From Ridgeia piscesae (lineage: Eukaryota; Annelida; Polychaeta; Sabellida; Siboglinidae), in assembly GCA_025642075.2 (NCBI GenBank), contig JAODUO010000123.1:620001-684000 (forward strand): a stretch of DNA of 64,000 nt, read 5' to 3'. The notes beneath the pieces were generated by a model that saw nothing but the letters and a program-made list of their open reading frames with translations, ran no database searches and was not told where the DNA came from. Each line of letters begins with the position of its first letter. The stretch's first letter is position 1. Below, in pieces: positions 1 to 14,225 of this stretch. The position numbers and the translations under genes were made by a program.

Positions 1-242
1 CACCAGGTGACGCCACTTTCTTGTATTTTTTGTCTTTAATTTGTATTGAAATAAGGTGTATTGCAAGCGAATGCGTGGTTTTGCTAATTTAATATATTCC
101 TTGAGGTATATTGGTCATAGTTGTATATGTAAAACTATAGCAACGGAAACACTATGCATATAAAAGTTCCACATTTTCAACGTTTCAATCAGCCAATGAA
201 ATTTGAGATAGCCAGCGTACCGTATAGGTATTCCGAGCGAAA
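1..242 (+). promoter_or_regulatory. Upstream region / 5' UTR of MEAF6
   Basis: Gene-free 242 bases before the MEAF6 start codon. They should hold at least part of the 5' UTR and perhaps the core promoter. The stretch is AT-rich and I see no clear TATA box, initiator or upstream ORF. The assignment rests only on position. Confidence 0.4.
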
Positions 243-3968
<3,726 letters not shown>

Positions 3969-4890
3969 AATGGCTGCTGCACCTCAAAGGGAACGATGAA
4001 TTCACTCCAGACACACCTTGTCAATCGTACAGTGTCACGACACCATCTCGCGTCACTAGCATGAGTCTGTCTCTGCACGCACTGATGTCTGTAATGTTAC
4101 AGATGTTCGCATATACTTTACCATCTAGTTGGCGCCCACACCTGTCGTGTCATTGTCATTTCCTGTACAGCTAAACTGTGGCACAGGTGGCAGCACATGT
4201 ATCTGAAAGGTGGCAGCACCTCATATGGTGTTGCGTTCTCAGCGCCTTGCGGTCAGTCCGTAGCAGGAATGTCGTGAAAACACAGCACACCTGATATTCT
4301 CGTCGATTGTCAGAATAAACCCGATTTTATTAGCACCAGTTCCAGTGGCAGTTTGGCGAAAAACAAGACTGGATTTTAAAATGTTAATAATACATCTGTG
4401 GAATGATTGTGAACAAATATTAGGCTGTTACGATACGTGTAAAGAGGTGCATCATAAATCATGCTTTAGTGTAATATGTGGGTCTTTTAATGACTGCTTA
4501 CCCAGTGTAGACAGTTTGTTTTCTATGTGTTCATGCTCTAGATATAACCAGTTGGTCTGTGAGGCCTGGGTCCATCATACATTGTATTAAGATTGAGTAA
4601 AATACGTCTGTCGAACCTTAGAGAATGTTCACAGCATTAGGCGATTCCCCATCCATAGTTGATGTGCAAGATATATATAATTATTGTATGTAGTTATAAC
4701 AACTGACCTGATGTAGTTATTTGATTAGTTAAACATAGCATTAGAAATAGTGTACAGATCCTGTATTGCTTGAGCTCCGCCTTGTCTGTAGTTTCGTAGA
4801 CTGGAGTATTCTGTGTAAATATTATTAACTTCCTCGCATAAGTTATGAAATGTAGTGCACGGTGTATAATAAACTATATTAGAAGCATTC
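3969..4890 (+). other. Probable MEAF6 3' UTR with two poly(A) signals
   Basis: Non-coding sequence follows the MEAF6 stop. AATAAA hexamers occur at 4314-4319 and 4868-4873, and the second is followed by T/G-rich sequence. Together they predict short and long 3' UTRs. No gene-like ORF is present. The exact cleavage site cannot be told from the sequence alone. Confidence 0.5.
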
Positions 4891-6164
4891 TGTTTGAAGC
4901 GAGTTTCTGGATATTAATGACACCAGTTGCATTACATCTGCAAATCAGTCTACAGTATTTACTACTACAGCATTCTAAAATCTTGTAATGTGTATAATTT
5001 TATTAATAACAATATTTAATACATGCAATTACAGACCATGGTTTGGAATTAGATTTCTTATATATATATATATATAATGCCTTATTCATCACCAGTATTA
5101 AATCTATCTTAGTGGCGTATCTATGTGTTGGGGGGTAAACATAAAAACCCGTAAGTTGTCAAAATGATGCAAGAGGTCAAAACTAAAATGGAGACCATAA
5201 CCAAAATAAACCAATGACCCAAAATATGGTATACAATTTAAAAAAAATGCATAATCGTGGAATTATTTGGTAATTAATTTTGTTCAGTAACCTGAACAAG
5301 TTATCACTTACTAACATGCACTTAAAACAGCTCAAATTTATTAGTCTTGCAACACCCCAAAATAGGATTACATTGCCATAATAATGTGTACATTTTTTAG
5401 GAATGCCACTGTCGGGTGGCATCGCTGTTAACTGAGGGAGTCTAGTCAACTTTCAGTGCTTTTATAAAACCTGTCATAAATCTATTGTAGCAACAATCAC
5501 TAGTAATAAATATATAAATATCTATATCACAAATGATAAGTATAAAAATGTACAGACAAGACGCATGATGTGCTAGAATGTCCATGCACACTTGGTTCTT
5601 TCTTATGCAGTGTCAATTGTTCGTCGTTTCATGACAACATCAGGGGATCATTTCACTGAGATAACAAGCTCATCAAACAAATCAATTGTGAAACAGAATT
5701 GGGTGTTAAGCTGAAGATGGTGCTACATCAAGGTATTTCCCGTGGCTGCCAAATTTGTCCTGTTTCACTAAGATAAAGATTTCTTAAGAAAAACTCATCT
5801 TTTAAATAAAATCTGTTGTTAAATTAAATTCAAAACACATCCATTGCGTCAATGTCTCACTGATGCTTATTAGTGTTGACAGTTTTCAGGTATCCATTCA
5901 CTGTTATGGGTCAAAATTGATTTTAAAGATCTCTTAACAACATTAGTGACATGCCGAGGTGTTGCCAGAAGTTCACCATTGGGCTAAAACTGATTCTAAA
6001 GAGCAAAATTAACCTGATAGGAGTATGTGAAATGATCCCATGATGGTTACACTCTACTGAACAGCAGCAAGACGAATATGTTGTTGCTAGTGCTGCTCTC
6101 TGATCGTCATGTTGGTGTACCAAATGGTGTCAATGGTGGACGTCGTAGTAGTTCAGAGAGTGCC
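4891..6164. other. Convergent MEAF6/PPIL6 interval, includes probable PPIL6 3' UTR
   Basis: The two genes point at each other here. On the minus strand an AATAAA (plus-strand TTTATT at 5338-5343) lies about 820 bp after the PPIL6 stop and could end its 3' UTR. There are short TA runs near 5062-5078. I see no coding exon, RNA gene or clear transposon. Confidence 0.4.
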
Positions 6165-9100
6165 TTAGAACTCAAACTTGAGGACGCCACAAGCAGAGAC
6201 TGTGATCTCCTTGAGAGGTCGGTCGTTGATGGTCGCTTGTTCCTCCATCGCATTCAGTGTTTTGGTGCCTTCCAGCATCTGGCTGCAAACAGAAGATGCA
6301 ACAGTGACCTACTTTGCGTAAGCTAAATATCGGGTAGATCCAGAGAGGGTAGTTGGGGAAGGGGGGGGGGGCAAAAATGTGTTGCACCCTTTCAGACTCG
6401 CCAGAAAATCTCCATTGGTAGCCAAACCAAATTTATGTATATATACATAGATATACAATGGCCTGAGCTGAAGCTTCACTGCAATTCTGCTCTCAGATCA
6501 TGACACTGGTGATGTGGGAATTTGAATTTTCGCTGGTGTACCGTTGTAAATGTTTTAACCTAAACATTGAATGGGCACACATTAAAAAGTTTTGGAATAT
6601 CAATCTCGCAACCCAGGTGCACTTGAGTTACCCTGGGCTTATCTCCGGGTCCTATAAAATTATAGTAACACCAGACATTACAACATCAGCCATGGGAACA
6701 GTGCAAATACCCACCCCAATTTGAAAACAGACACGACTGGTGTGAATCCCAATATAATGACCCATTCGCGTCCTTAACATGGAATGCAACACAAGCAGTG
6801 TGTGGCTGAAATCACCCAAACTTACATCACATAATCGGAGGCAGACGGCACCTCTCATGGGTAATTTCATTGGGTAACGTTAAAAGGAGTTTTATAAATG
6901 GATCTTACTTCTGGCATAAGCAACAGATAAAATGGCCAAACGGTTTCTAGTGTATCTCCTGAATGACAGACGTACGTACCCAAATGCAACATATTTTGAG
7001 TTCATCCAGTTACATTCCTGCAGTGTGATGTAGAACTGTGAACCATTCGTGTGGCGACCTTTGTTCGCCATTCCCACAATGCCTCTCTTGTTGTGTGGCA
7101 CAGCAAAGTTCTCATCTTCAAGGGAAACAGAAAATTGCCCCATATACATGTGTATATCAGCTATCGTGCCTTACATTATGGTGATCATGCTTTGTAAACA
7201 TTTAAGAAGAAACAAGATTATAAAAAACCTTATCCAAAATGGTGGGGTCAAGGGGACAAACCAATGTTGCAGAAGACAAGTTGTGCCAGAACTACAACAT
7301 CAACAGATTAACCACAGCCCCATCTACAGACATTGGCAGGCTTTTCTTACCTTTATAAGAGTCTCTGACCATACATTCCTTTACATATATTTGATGTATG
7401 TATATCATTTCTATTTTATGGTCGAATAAATTATTCTAAATAAATGGTAATCATAAATCGTAAACATTACAATGTCTCAGATTTAGCAGTGATTAGATAT
7501 TGTCGTTTGTGTTTACCTTCAAATACAGTTCCATACACTGATTCTCCTCCATCGCCTTTCTTCAGCCAAATGTCTGAAATAAATCATGCAAAATTATGTT
7601 CTAACTGACACACATAACAATAATGGATATTTATTATTAAAATCTGTTTTGGGTATTTAAATAACAGATATTTTATTTTTAATCAGGTTGCCAAAATTAG
7701 CTACTGAAATAATTTTGGACTACATCTAGAGAGCTCACTGATCAGAGTAAATCTGCAAATAATATACTTGAAAAATCATAACCATTTAAAGTAGCTAACA
7801 TGTGTATTGGCACATACTTGCAATACTGGGCTGTTTGCCGTTGCCATGAGAACATCGCTAATACCCCGATTTGAAGATGTGTACAACATTTCTGGGTTGT
7901 ATATTCAAATATTTTTATCTATATTTGTTTCTATATTGTGGGGAGCAGTGGTTGCGTGGTAGAATGCCGGACTGTCAATTGAGGGGACGGTGGTTCAATC
8001 CCACCTACCACCATTTCGAAACTTATGCAATTTCGTTCACCCCATATTTGCCTTGTCTTTCGGAAGAGACTCCAAAAGCCGGTGGTCCCTTGTGTCTGGT
8101 GTCTTAGCCAGGGGAAATAAAAGATCCCACACAGGGGGTAAATGTGTAACCTGTAGTGGACTCACAAATTCTCATTGAATTTAAATGCCCTGCAATAGGC
8201 CCCGTCCAGTATCTGAGAGAAGAAGGAGAAGATATCCCAAACATTGCATGAAACGCGAGCAGCATGTGGTTGTCACGTGTATCATAAGGTCGAAGGTCAA
8301 CCACACCCATCATGGATGCTTTCATTAGCTGACATAAAAGGGGAGTTTTTGGAAAGGATCGCCAGGGGGTAGAGAAGAGCTGGTACTGACGTAATCAGCT
8401 GCAACAACCCCCAGCATATGTGGATGTGTTGGTACATAGTAAGGAGATTTAAAATCATATCTATGCAGGGATCCTTCAACTGGATTGATACAGATGCGTG
8501 TGACACCAACCTCCTCCCTGAATCCACCCATTCTTGACCACTCTGTGAAACATGGACCCCTCGTAGCACAGTTTGAACTCTGTCTCCTTTGATTCCCCCC
8601 TCTCCCCTGTACACAGGGCTCGGAAGTTATTGCAGGTTCGTGGGACGACGTGAGAAAATAACTGAAAACACAAACAGTATATGTAGTCAGTGTTGTTCTG
8701 ATTTATATGATAATTCATCAGGTAATGACAATGGAAAAGTAGAGCTCAAAATTTGTCAAACCACTTACTATACTACTCAAAGTTTGCTAAGGATCACACC
8801 ATGTTTGTAATGGAACAATCTTGAGATGGCAGCCATCCAGAGACTCATTGGACGCATGAGACACCGTTGCCAGGCTGTGATTGCATCACGTGGGTCACAC
8901 ACAGGCTACTGACAGTTGTTGCTGCTGCTGGTAATTGAATTGTTTGGGACTTTTCATGACTTGGGGTAACATTCTGAAAACTCAATTTTTGGGGGTCTGC
9001 TTCTTTGACAACAGAACGCGTGTTACCTGTTGCTCAAATTTGGTATACAGCAAAGAAATTCAGGAAATAAACATGTCCTTGAATACATGCCATTTATAGT

Positions 9101-12100
9101 TTTTGTGTGACACCCATGCCGAAAATATAATACCGCCCTAAACAGTGATCCCTAGCAAATTTTGAGTAGTATAGATCTATGGACAAGTACAATCAAAAAT
9201 TAACTTGTCTCCTTAATCAATCACTTACTCAATGTTTACGTAGCTTCCAAAGTTTGTTGCAAAGTTGTACTTCTGGCTACAGAAGAAACTAAAGTGGGAA
9301 TTAATTTAAACATATTGCTAACTGAGGTTCATCACCTCCTGGGTTAGTCTCAACTATGCACGCCCCGTAAAATAGCAGCACTTTGTAGCTCCTCACATCC
9401 GAGGATTAGCCTCGCTTACACAGGCTTCGTGAGGTGGCACTACTTATTAACCCCTCATACGGATAACTTTCAAAAGCTGGCTATGTCACCAGATGGTCTC
9501 GTCAGTGGTGATATGCAGCTGATCGAAAGTTGGTTAGGCAAGACTAATCCTGCGTGGGTGTAAAATATTACTAAACTTGCAGTTACCTCGATGACAAGTC
9601 TGCCCGTGGGAACACCTCCTATGTTGATGTCCATGTACACATAGTCATGCTGGAACAGAACACATATTCTTGACTGCTGAAAGTGTACAAATATACAACA
9701 ATGCTTTCACAATTAGGATTCTGACGTCAGAATTTGTATCCATCAATTAGGTAATTGTATTTTGGATTGTCCAATTATGGAGGTAGTTTAAACCAATCTC
9801 CTTTTGGGTACAATTTTCAGCTACATGGTTACAACAATATTTTAATTATTAAACGTTTCTTATGGTTGTTTCTGTAAATATGTTTTTATAAATAAAATGT
9901 ACTAAAATATACTTAATTAAACAGCAGTGTTGTTGCATTGTTTATCAATTCAGGAGGAAATAGTTTTTTTACATTGCAGTTCACCATTTTCAAAGATGTT
10001 GTTTCATACAAGATGACAGAGTTAATATGTGTTGTATGTCAGGTGTTCTGTTTCTGTCACGTCTTAACCTTCCTTGAAACTATCCAAATTATTGTGAATC
10101 AGGAATATGAGTGGTAGTGCAGCCTTTTGATATATTGTGATCCCAAAAATCCCACCCGAAGTCTTTATGAGTGCAATACTAATCAAACAGAGAAGGTAAC
10201 AATTTTATAAAAATAAAGATACTGAATAAAAATTCTATATTAGAAAACAGTGGGTTACTCAGATAATTTAAATAAATGCAGAGTGGTAAAATTACATGTT
10301 TGTGATTGAGGAAGTTCTTATATTCTTGCTCGGCGATCGTCGTGTAGAGAGCAACAGGACGGAAGTTCTCATAGCCGTGTTCCTCTTCTGCCCATTCGAT
10401 GAACTCCTTAGGCCCACCAATCAGCTGATCGTCCACATAGACGAGTGTACTCTCGCTGAACTTCCACATGTCTCCTCGCAACTCCTGTAGGAAGTATCAG
10501 CATTCACCATACTGATTGATAGCATGTGTTGTAAGAAACCTGAGCCATATCACATGACATCAGTGTGTGACTAAGATCCATAGATGATGGATCAAAATGT
10601 TGTATATTTCAAATGGTAGTAAGTAATATATTTTTTAACAATGTAGCCGATAATACAGGTGTAGTTATATTTTAATTTGATAACATTTCATTGGATGAAC
10701 CATTCAAACATCATTTATATCATATCAAGTATTAAAATGTGTAACATGTGACTTACAATTTACAGATTTATTAACATCTGAAAAATATGTTATACCTTTT
10801 TATAAAATAAATAAATAAAATTGTAATTTATTCAAACATTGTTACTTAGAAATCACATCAGCAGTATCGTAAAAAAAAATCTCATTTGATGTTGTGATAA
10901 CAAAATAAGACATAACAAAAATACCAGTATAAATCCTGTATACATGCATTTAGAACGGTTAAAAATAGTGATAGTCTTTCTTCTGGAAGCCAGTGTCACC
11001 AATCATATACCAAATCATATACATTTTGAGTTAGTGATGTATGAATCACTTGTTAGGTGACATAGTTGAGTCCCTGTGTAAAAGTATAAGTAACAAGATT
11101 CTGAGCAAATACACACTAACAAAATAATATCATTTTGCCAGCAACATACCCGTCTCTTTTTTTCCAGAAACAAGTTCCACTGAAACTCCAGTAGTCTGAG
11201 GCACTTTGGAGGTGCAAAAACATCTGGGAATTTTCTGCAGAGATCCTAGATCAAAGAAACAAGTGTACATGAACCCCTCCGTACACATTCAGCAAGATAT
11301 GTTTTCAAACAGCGCTAACTGAAAAACATCCAATATGAAGCCAAGCAATAAATACCACCCCTCCTCGTCATTGTGCAGCCGTAGTGTCCCATTGTTGGGC
11401 AACGGCCTCAGCATGCTGTGTCCACATCTGTCTCTCTTGCACTATCCTCAGCCAGATGGGCCCTTCCGTACTCATTTAGTTCACCTCTCCATTGTCTTCT
11501 TCTAGATTGTTTCCCTTCGTAGGGTTTCAAGGTATATATGTGATCTAGTATCCTGCTAACGTGCCCTGCCCAGGTCCACTTCCGTCTTCTGGCTTGTTCA
11601 ATCATGTGTGTGACCTTTGTCTTTTCTTACCAAGATTGTTTTTTTCTGGGTAAGAGTGTACAGCAAATAGACTAAGCTTTAAAATTACACATATATAATA
11701 CGTGTTAGTTTACAGTAGATGGCATCACATTTGAGTCTAATTTATCGACAGGTGATTACACGCAGATGCAGTCACCCAGTGCAGGGCTTAAGGTCTTCCT
11801 TAGTGTAGCTTTCATTTGCTTAATTGATTGAGTTTATTTGGTAAAAGTATGTATACATGACAATTAAAACATAGTTAATAGAATAAGCACATATTGCTGA
11901 TGATAAACACATTAAAGCACACAAACATACACTTATTTCCAATGTCGTCTTCATAAAAAATATTAATAATTTAAGAAAATAAATACATAAATAAATGCAT
12001 AAGAAGATAAATAAATACAGATATATAAATATTTTTAAATACATATAAATAAATGTTATTAGCAAGACAATGTGCTAATATACAAAAGTATTCTGCTAAA

Positions 12101-12606
12101 ATATGATAATATAACAGTACATAATAAGATAATAAAAATATATTAAAACGCCACTTTAAGATTGTAATTCATGACCCAACAATCTACTAAATAGAAGGGT
12201 AGATTACTTTTTTCTAAAACTGGTTCTAGATTTACATTGTTTTAATTCGATAGGCAGGTTGTTCCAGTGGCATATGCTTGTATAAAAGAAGGAAGTTTGC
12301 CCAGAACCATTCACTCTTGGAATAACACATGCCAAGTTGCTGGCTCTTGTGGGATACCTATCTATGGTGTACCATTTCAACAATTGTTCTGGCTACGCTG
12401 CATTCTGCACTTCTTTTTTGACAATCCACTATACCAAGCCAATAATTACTGTCTATCATGCATTTGAGGAAGGAGATATCAGAGCAGATGGATGGAGCTA
12501 GTTGGGGATGGGGTAGATTTCTTCAGTGAGCACAGAAATGAATTGGTTGCTAAGGATATTTGCTTTATCCTGATCACTAAAGCAAATAAAGAAGAAGCAT
12601 ACATTG

Positions 12607-12691
<85 letters not shown>

Positions 12692-13732
12692 ATATTATAA
12701 TACCAAAGATAACATGTGAAAGAACACAGAAGTGTACTTATTTCCATATCCAAAGAATGACCAGAATTGTTTTTAGACTTTCTCCAATGTGATTATTTAG
12801 GGGGCTCTGTAATTGCCAGAACGAACACGAGAACCAGCGGAAGGAATGCCGGAACGGCTTGGAATGGATTTAAAATATATCTGTATTATGTACTTCGAGT
12901 GAAATCTGTACTTTGTGTATCGTTTAATAGTTGTATAATGTAACTGTCAGTATGATGATATAAAATGTAGAATAATGTGTATTTTTGAGACGTAACAACG
13001 ATTGAATAGGGCGCTGGAAAGTCAGTGCCATTAAGGTGGCAGCTTTTTGATGGCCGTTCAACATATTGAACATACCCCCATTCCATCGTTGTTCCGTCGC
13101 TCATGAATATACTTTATTCTTTACTAACAGATGAGTTACGTACATTATGCCACTATTAAACGATACATGAAGTATATAGATGTATTTTAAGTCCGTTCCA
13201 ATCTGTTCGTTCCGCCCGTTCTGTTGATCGTTCCAGCCATTACAGAGATCCACTATTAATGTAGTATGAGTAGGATTCGGTGGCAGCTTTAGTGGCTTGT
13301 CTTCGTAGTTGCCTGTCTAAACCTTTCAATTCATAGTTTCTGTCAAAGTCGACAAAGCCAAAGGAAATAAAAGATCCCACGCAGAGACATTGCTATGGAC
13401 TCACCGACATAGAATCTCATTCTCTAAACTCAAAACGTCAAAATATTCAACCTTATAATTATGGCCATGTGGGCATTTACTTGAAGAGGGAAGTTTCATT
13501 GGTTGAATTGGACCAAGCCCAAGCTGGGCCTTGCTTATTCAAGTTATTGGCATGACAAATGGCGATATCTCTGTACTCACACTTATCCTAGCAGTCTAAC
13601 GCATACACAGTAACACATTACACGACCACCTTCTTTACTTATCCTCACCTCCGCGCAAAGCTCTGCCATGTGATAGGCAACATCACTTAACATTCCCGTC
13701 ACATAAACGGTCATTAGTTGGTCGGTCGCCAT
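6165..13732 (-). CDS. PPIL6: PPIL6, cyclophilin-like peptidyl-prolyl isomerase family protein
   Basis: Eight coding exons on the minus strand: 13732-13649, 11245-11150, 10484-10296, 9649-9587, 8661-8511, 7573-7517, 7115-6980 and 6282-6165. They total 894 nt and encode 297 aa, with phases matching at all seven junctions. Residues 1-123 are the PPIL6-specific N-terminal region (includes [20 protein letters not shown]). The cyclophilin domain spans about 124-295, with [47 protein letters not shown] and [10 protein letters not shown]. Compared with cyclophilin A, the catalytic Arg (R184 in FHR), Gln192 (QGG) and the cyclosporin-contact Trp (W250) are kept, while the His position reads Tyr (KYVAFG). 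Isomerase activity is therefore uncertain. The length fits the family (about 310 aa in vertebrates). The initiator ATG lies in [13 protein letters not shown]. Introns carry a tRNA-headed SINE, a MITE and LINE remnants. Confidence 0.93.
6595..6880 (+). repeat. Degenerate SINE 3'-domain-like sequence (PPIL6 intron 7)
   Basis: The part from about 6778 to 6865 (CATGGAATGCAACACAAGC, GTGTGTGGCTG, ATCACATAATCGGAGG, CTCATGGGTAATTTCATT) parallels the 3' part of the SINE at 7931-8336 (CATTGCATGAAACGCGAGC, GCATGTGGTTG, ATCATAAGGTCGAAGG, CATGGATGCTTTCATT). The 5' part is not recognisably tRNA-like. It is probably an old, truncated copy. Confidence 0.45.
7931..8336 (+). mobile_element. tRNA-derived SINE (PPIL6 intron 5)
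   Basis: The head is tRNA-like: an A-box-like GTGGTTGCGTGGTAGAATGC (7947-7966), GACTGTCAATTG where an anticodon arm would lie, and a B-box GGTTCAATCCC (7991-8001), ending near CCACCTACCACCA. The body contains GGAAATAAAAGATCCCAC, which recurs at about 13365-13382, and a 3' domain shared with 6778-6865. It lies antisense to PPIL6 inside an intron. The Pol III boxes are visible; current activity is not known. Exact ends are approximate. Confidence 0.75.
8773..9169. mobile_element. 397-bp MITE with 26-bp terminal inverted repeats and TATA target duplication (copy A)
   Basis: The left end CTACTCAAAGTTTGCTAAGG and the reverse complement of the right end CTACTCAAAATTTGCTAGGG match at 24 of 26 positions. 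Both ends are flanked by TATA (8769-8772 and 9170-9173), a likely target-site duplication. There is no ORF, so it is non-autonomous. It sits in PPIL6 intron 4. A second copy, inverted, lies in POLR3B intron 12 at about 58676-59077. Confidence 0.85.
9380..9570 (+). repeat. Dispersed repeat fragment, 'AGCCCCTCAxAC' family, copy 1
   Basis: Contains GTGAGGTGGCACTACTTATT, AACCCCTCATACGGATAAC, AGCTGGCTA and GAGTTGGTTA-like blocks. These recur in the same order at 18811-18950 and in part at 63845-63890. There are no ORFs or clear terminal repeats. It lies upstream of PPIL6 exon 4's donor side, in an intron. Confidence 0.5.
11340..11610 (-). pseudogene. Degenerate RTE/Jockey-like LINE C-terminal tail
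   Basis: On the minus strand an open stretch reads [17 protein letters not shown], then [15 protein letters not shown] and [11 protein letters not shown], followed by a frame break and a [13 protein letters not shown] end. This WAGHVxR / RRRWxxxL / LAxDRxxW order is typical of the C-terminal end of RTE/Jockey-type non-LTR retrotransposon ORF2. Only the last part is present, so it is a 5'-truncated dead copy in PPIL6 intron 1. Confidence 0.65.
11820..12480 (-). mobile_element. 5'-truncated CR1-like LINE remnant (reverse transcriptase C-terminus plus AT-rich 3' tail)
   Basis: The minus strand of about 12250-12365 reads [36 protein letters not shown] and IELK. This is the conserved R(T)..IPR....TSFFY....WN.LP pattern at the end of CR1/Jockey-clade ORF2 proteins. 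After it a very AT-rich stretch runs to an AATAAACTCAATCAATTAAG end near 11821. It lies in PPIL6 intron 1. All other ORF2 domains are missing. Confidence 0.7.
12613..12685. repeat. (TG)n microsatellite
   Basis: About 36 uninterrupted TG units between TATA and TATATG in PPIL6 intron 1. Confidence 0.98.
13300..13445 (+). repeat. SINE body fragment
   Basis: GGAAATAAAAGATCCCAC followed by GCAGAGACATTG..TGGACTCACCGACATAGAATCTCATT is the same order as in the SINE at 7931-8336 (ATAAAAGATCCCACACAGG .. TGGACTCACAAATTCTCATT). The tRNA head is not recognisable. It lies in PPIL6 intron 1, about 200 bp after exon 1. Confidence 0.55.
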
Positions 13733-14225
13733 GTTTGTTTTCCCTGGAAACACTTCACATCGCCACCTTCCGACAAATATATAAACTAGTATACTTTAGA
13801 TATCCGTTAGATGGCGATACTGTTTTTCGCGTTTTGTGAACTTGTTTGACTTTTCATAAAATTTTACAAATAATTATTATCAACTGATTCGACTGTGTAG
13901 CTTTTGTATATAAATTACAACAAAACTTGTAAAAAATAATAAACAACGTTATGTACTGATATCACAGAAACACGATTACCTTGTCTTTTTGTGTGCAATA
14001 TGTTGATTATAATTATTTTGGCAGGGGTATTTTTAATAAAATATGGGCCCTTAATCATACATAATTGTAAACTTCGTCAACTCACATCATTCACAGATAC
14101 CTTAACAAAGTCATCGTATTTCAAACACAATGCTGATGTGTCAAAATATATATGATAATTATTGTGCAGTTTGTATGCACATAACAGTATCCTCTTAACA
14201 GAAACACAGACAAGATTGCAACTTT
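13733..14225. other. PPIL6 5' flank / promoter side
   Basis: Non-coding sequence upstream of the PPIL6 start codon. It should contain the PPIL6 promoter and 5' UTR and the downstream end of the SLC7 transcript. A minus-strand AATAAA occurs just beyond it (TTTATT near 14237). I see no ORF, tandem repeat or clear promoter motif. Confidence 0.4.

Noticed and set aside
7940..8012. Functional tRNA gene (GTC-like anticodon) at the SINE head
   Set aside because: It has tRNA boxes and CCA-like bases but is followed by a SINE body shared by other copies, and I cannot build a clean acceptor stem. It is called a SINE.
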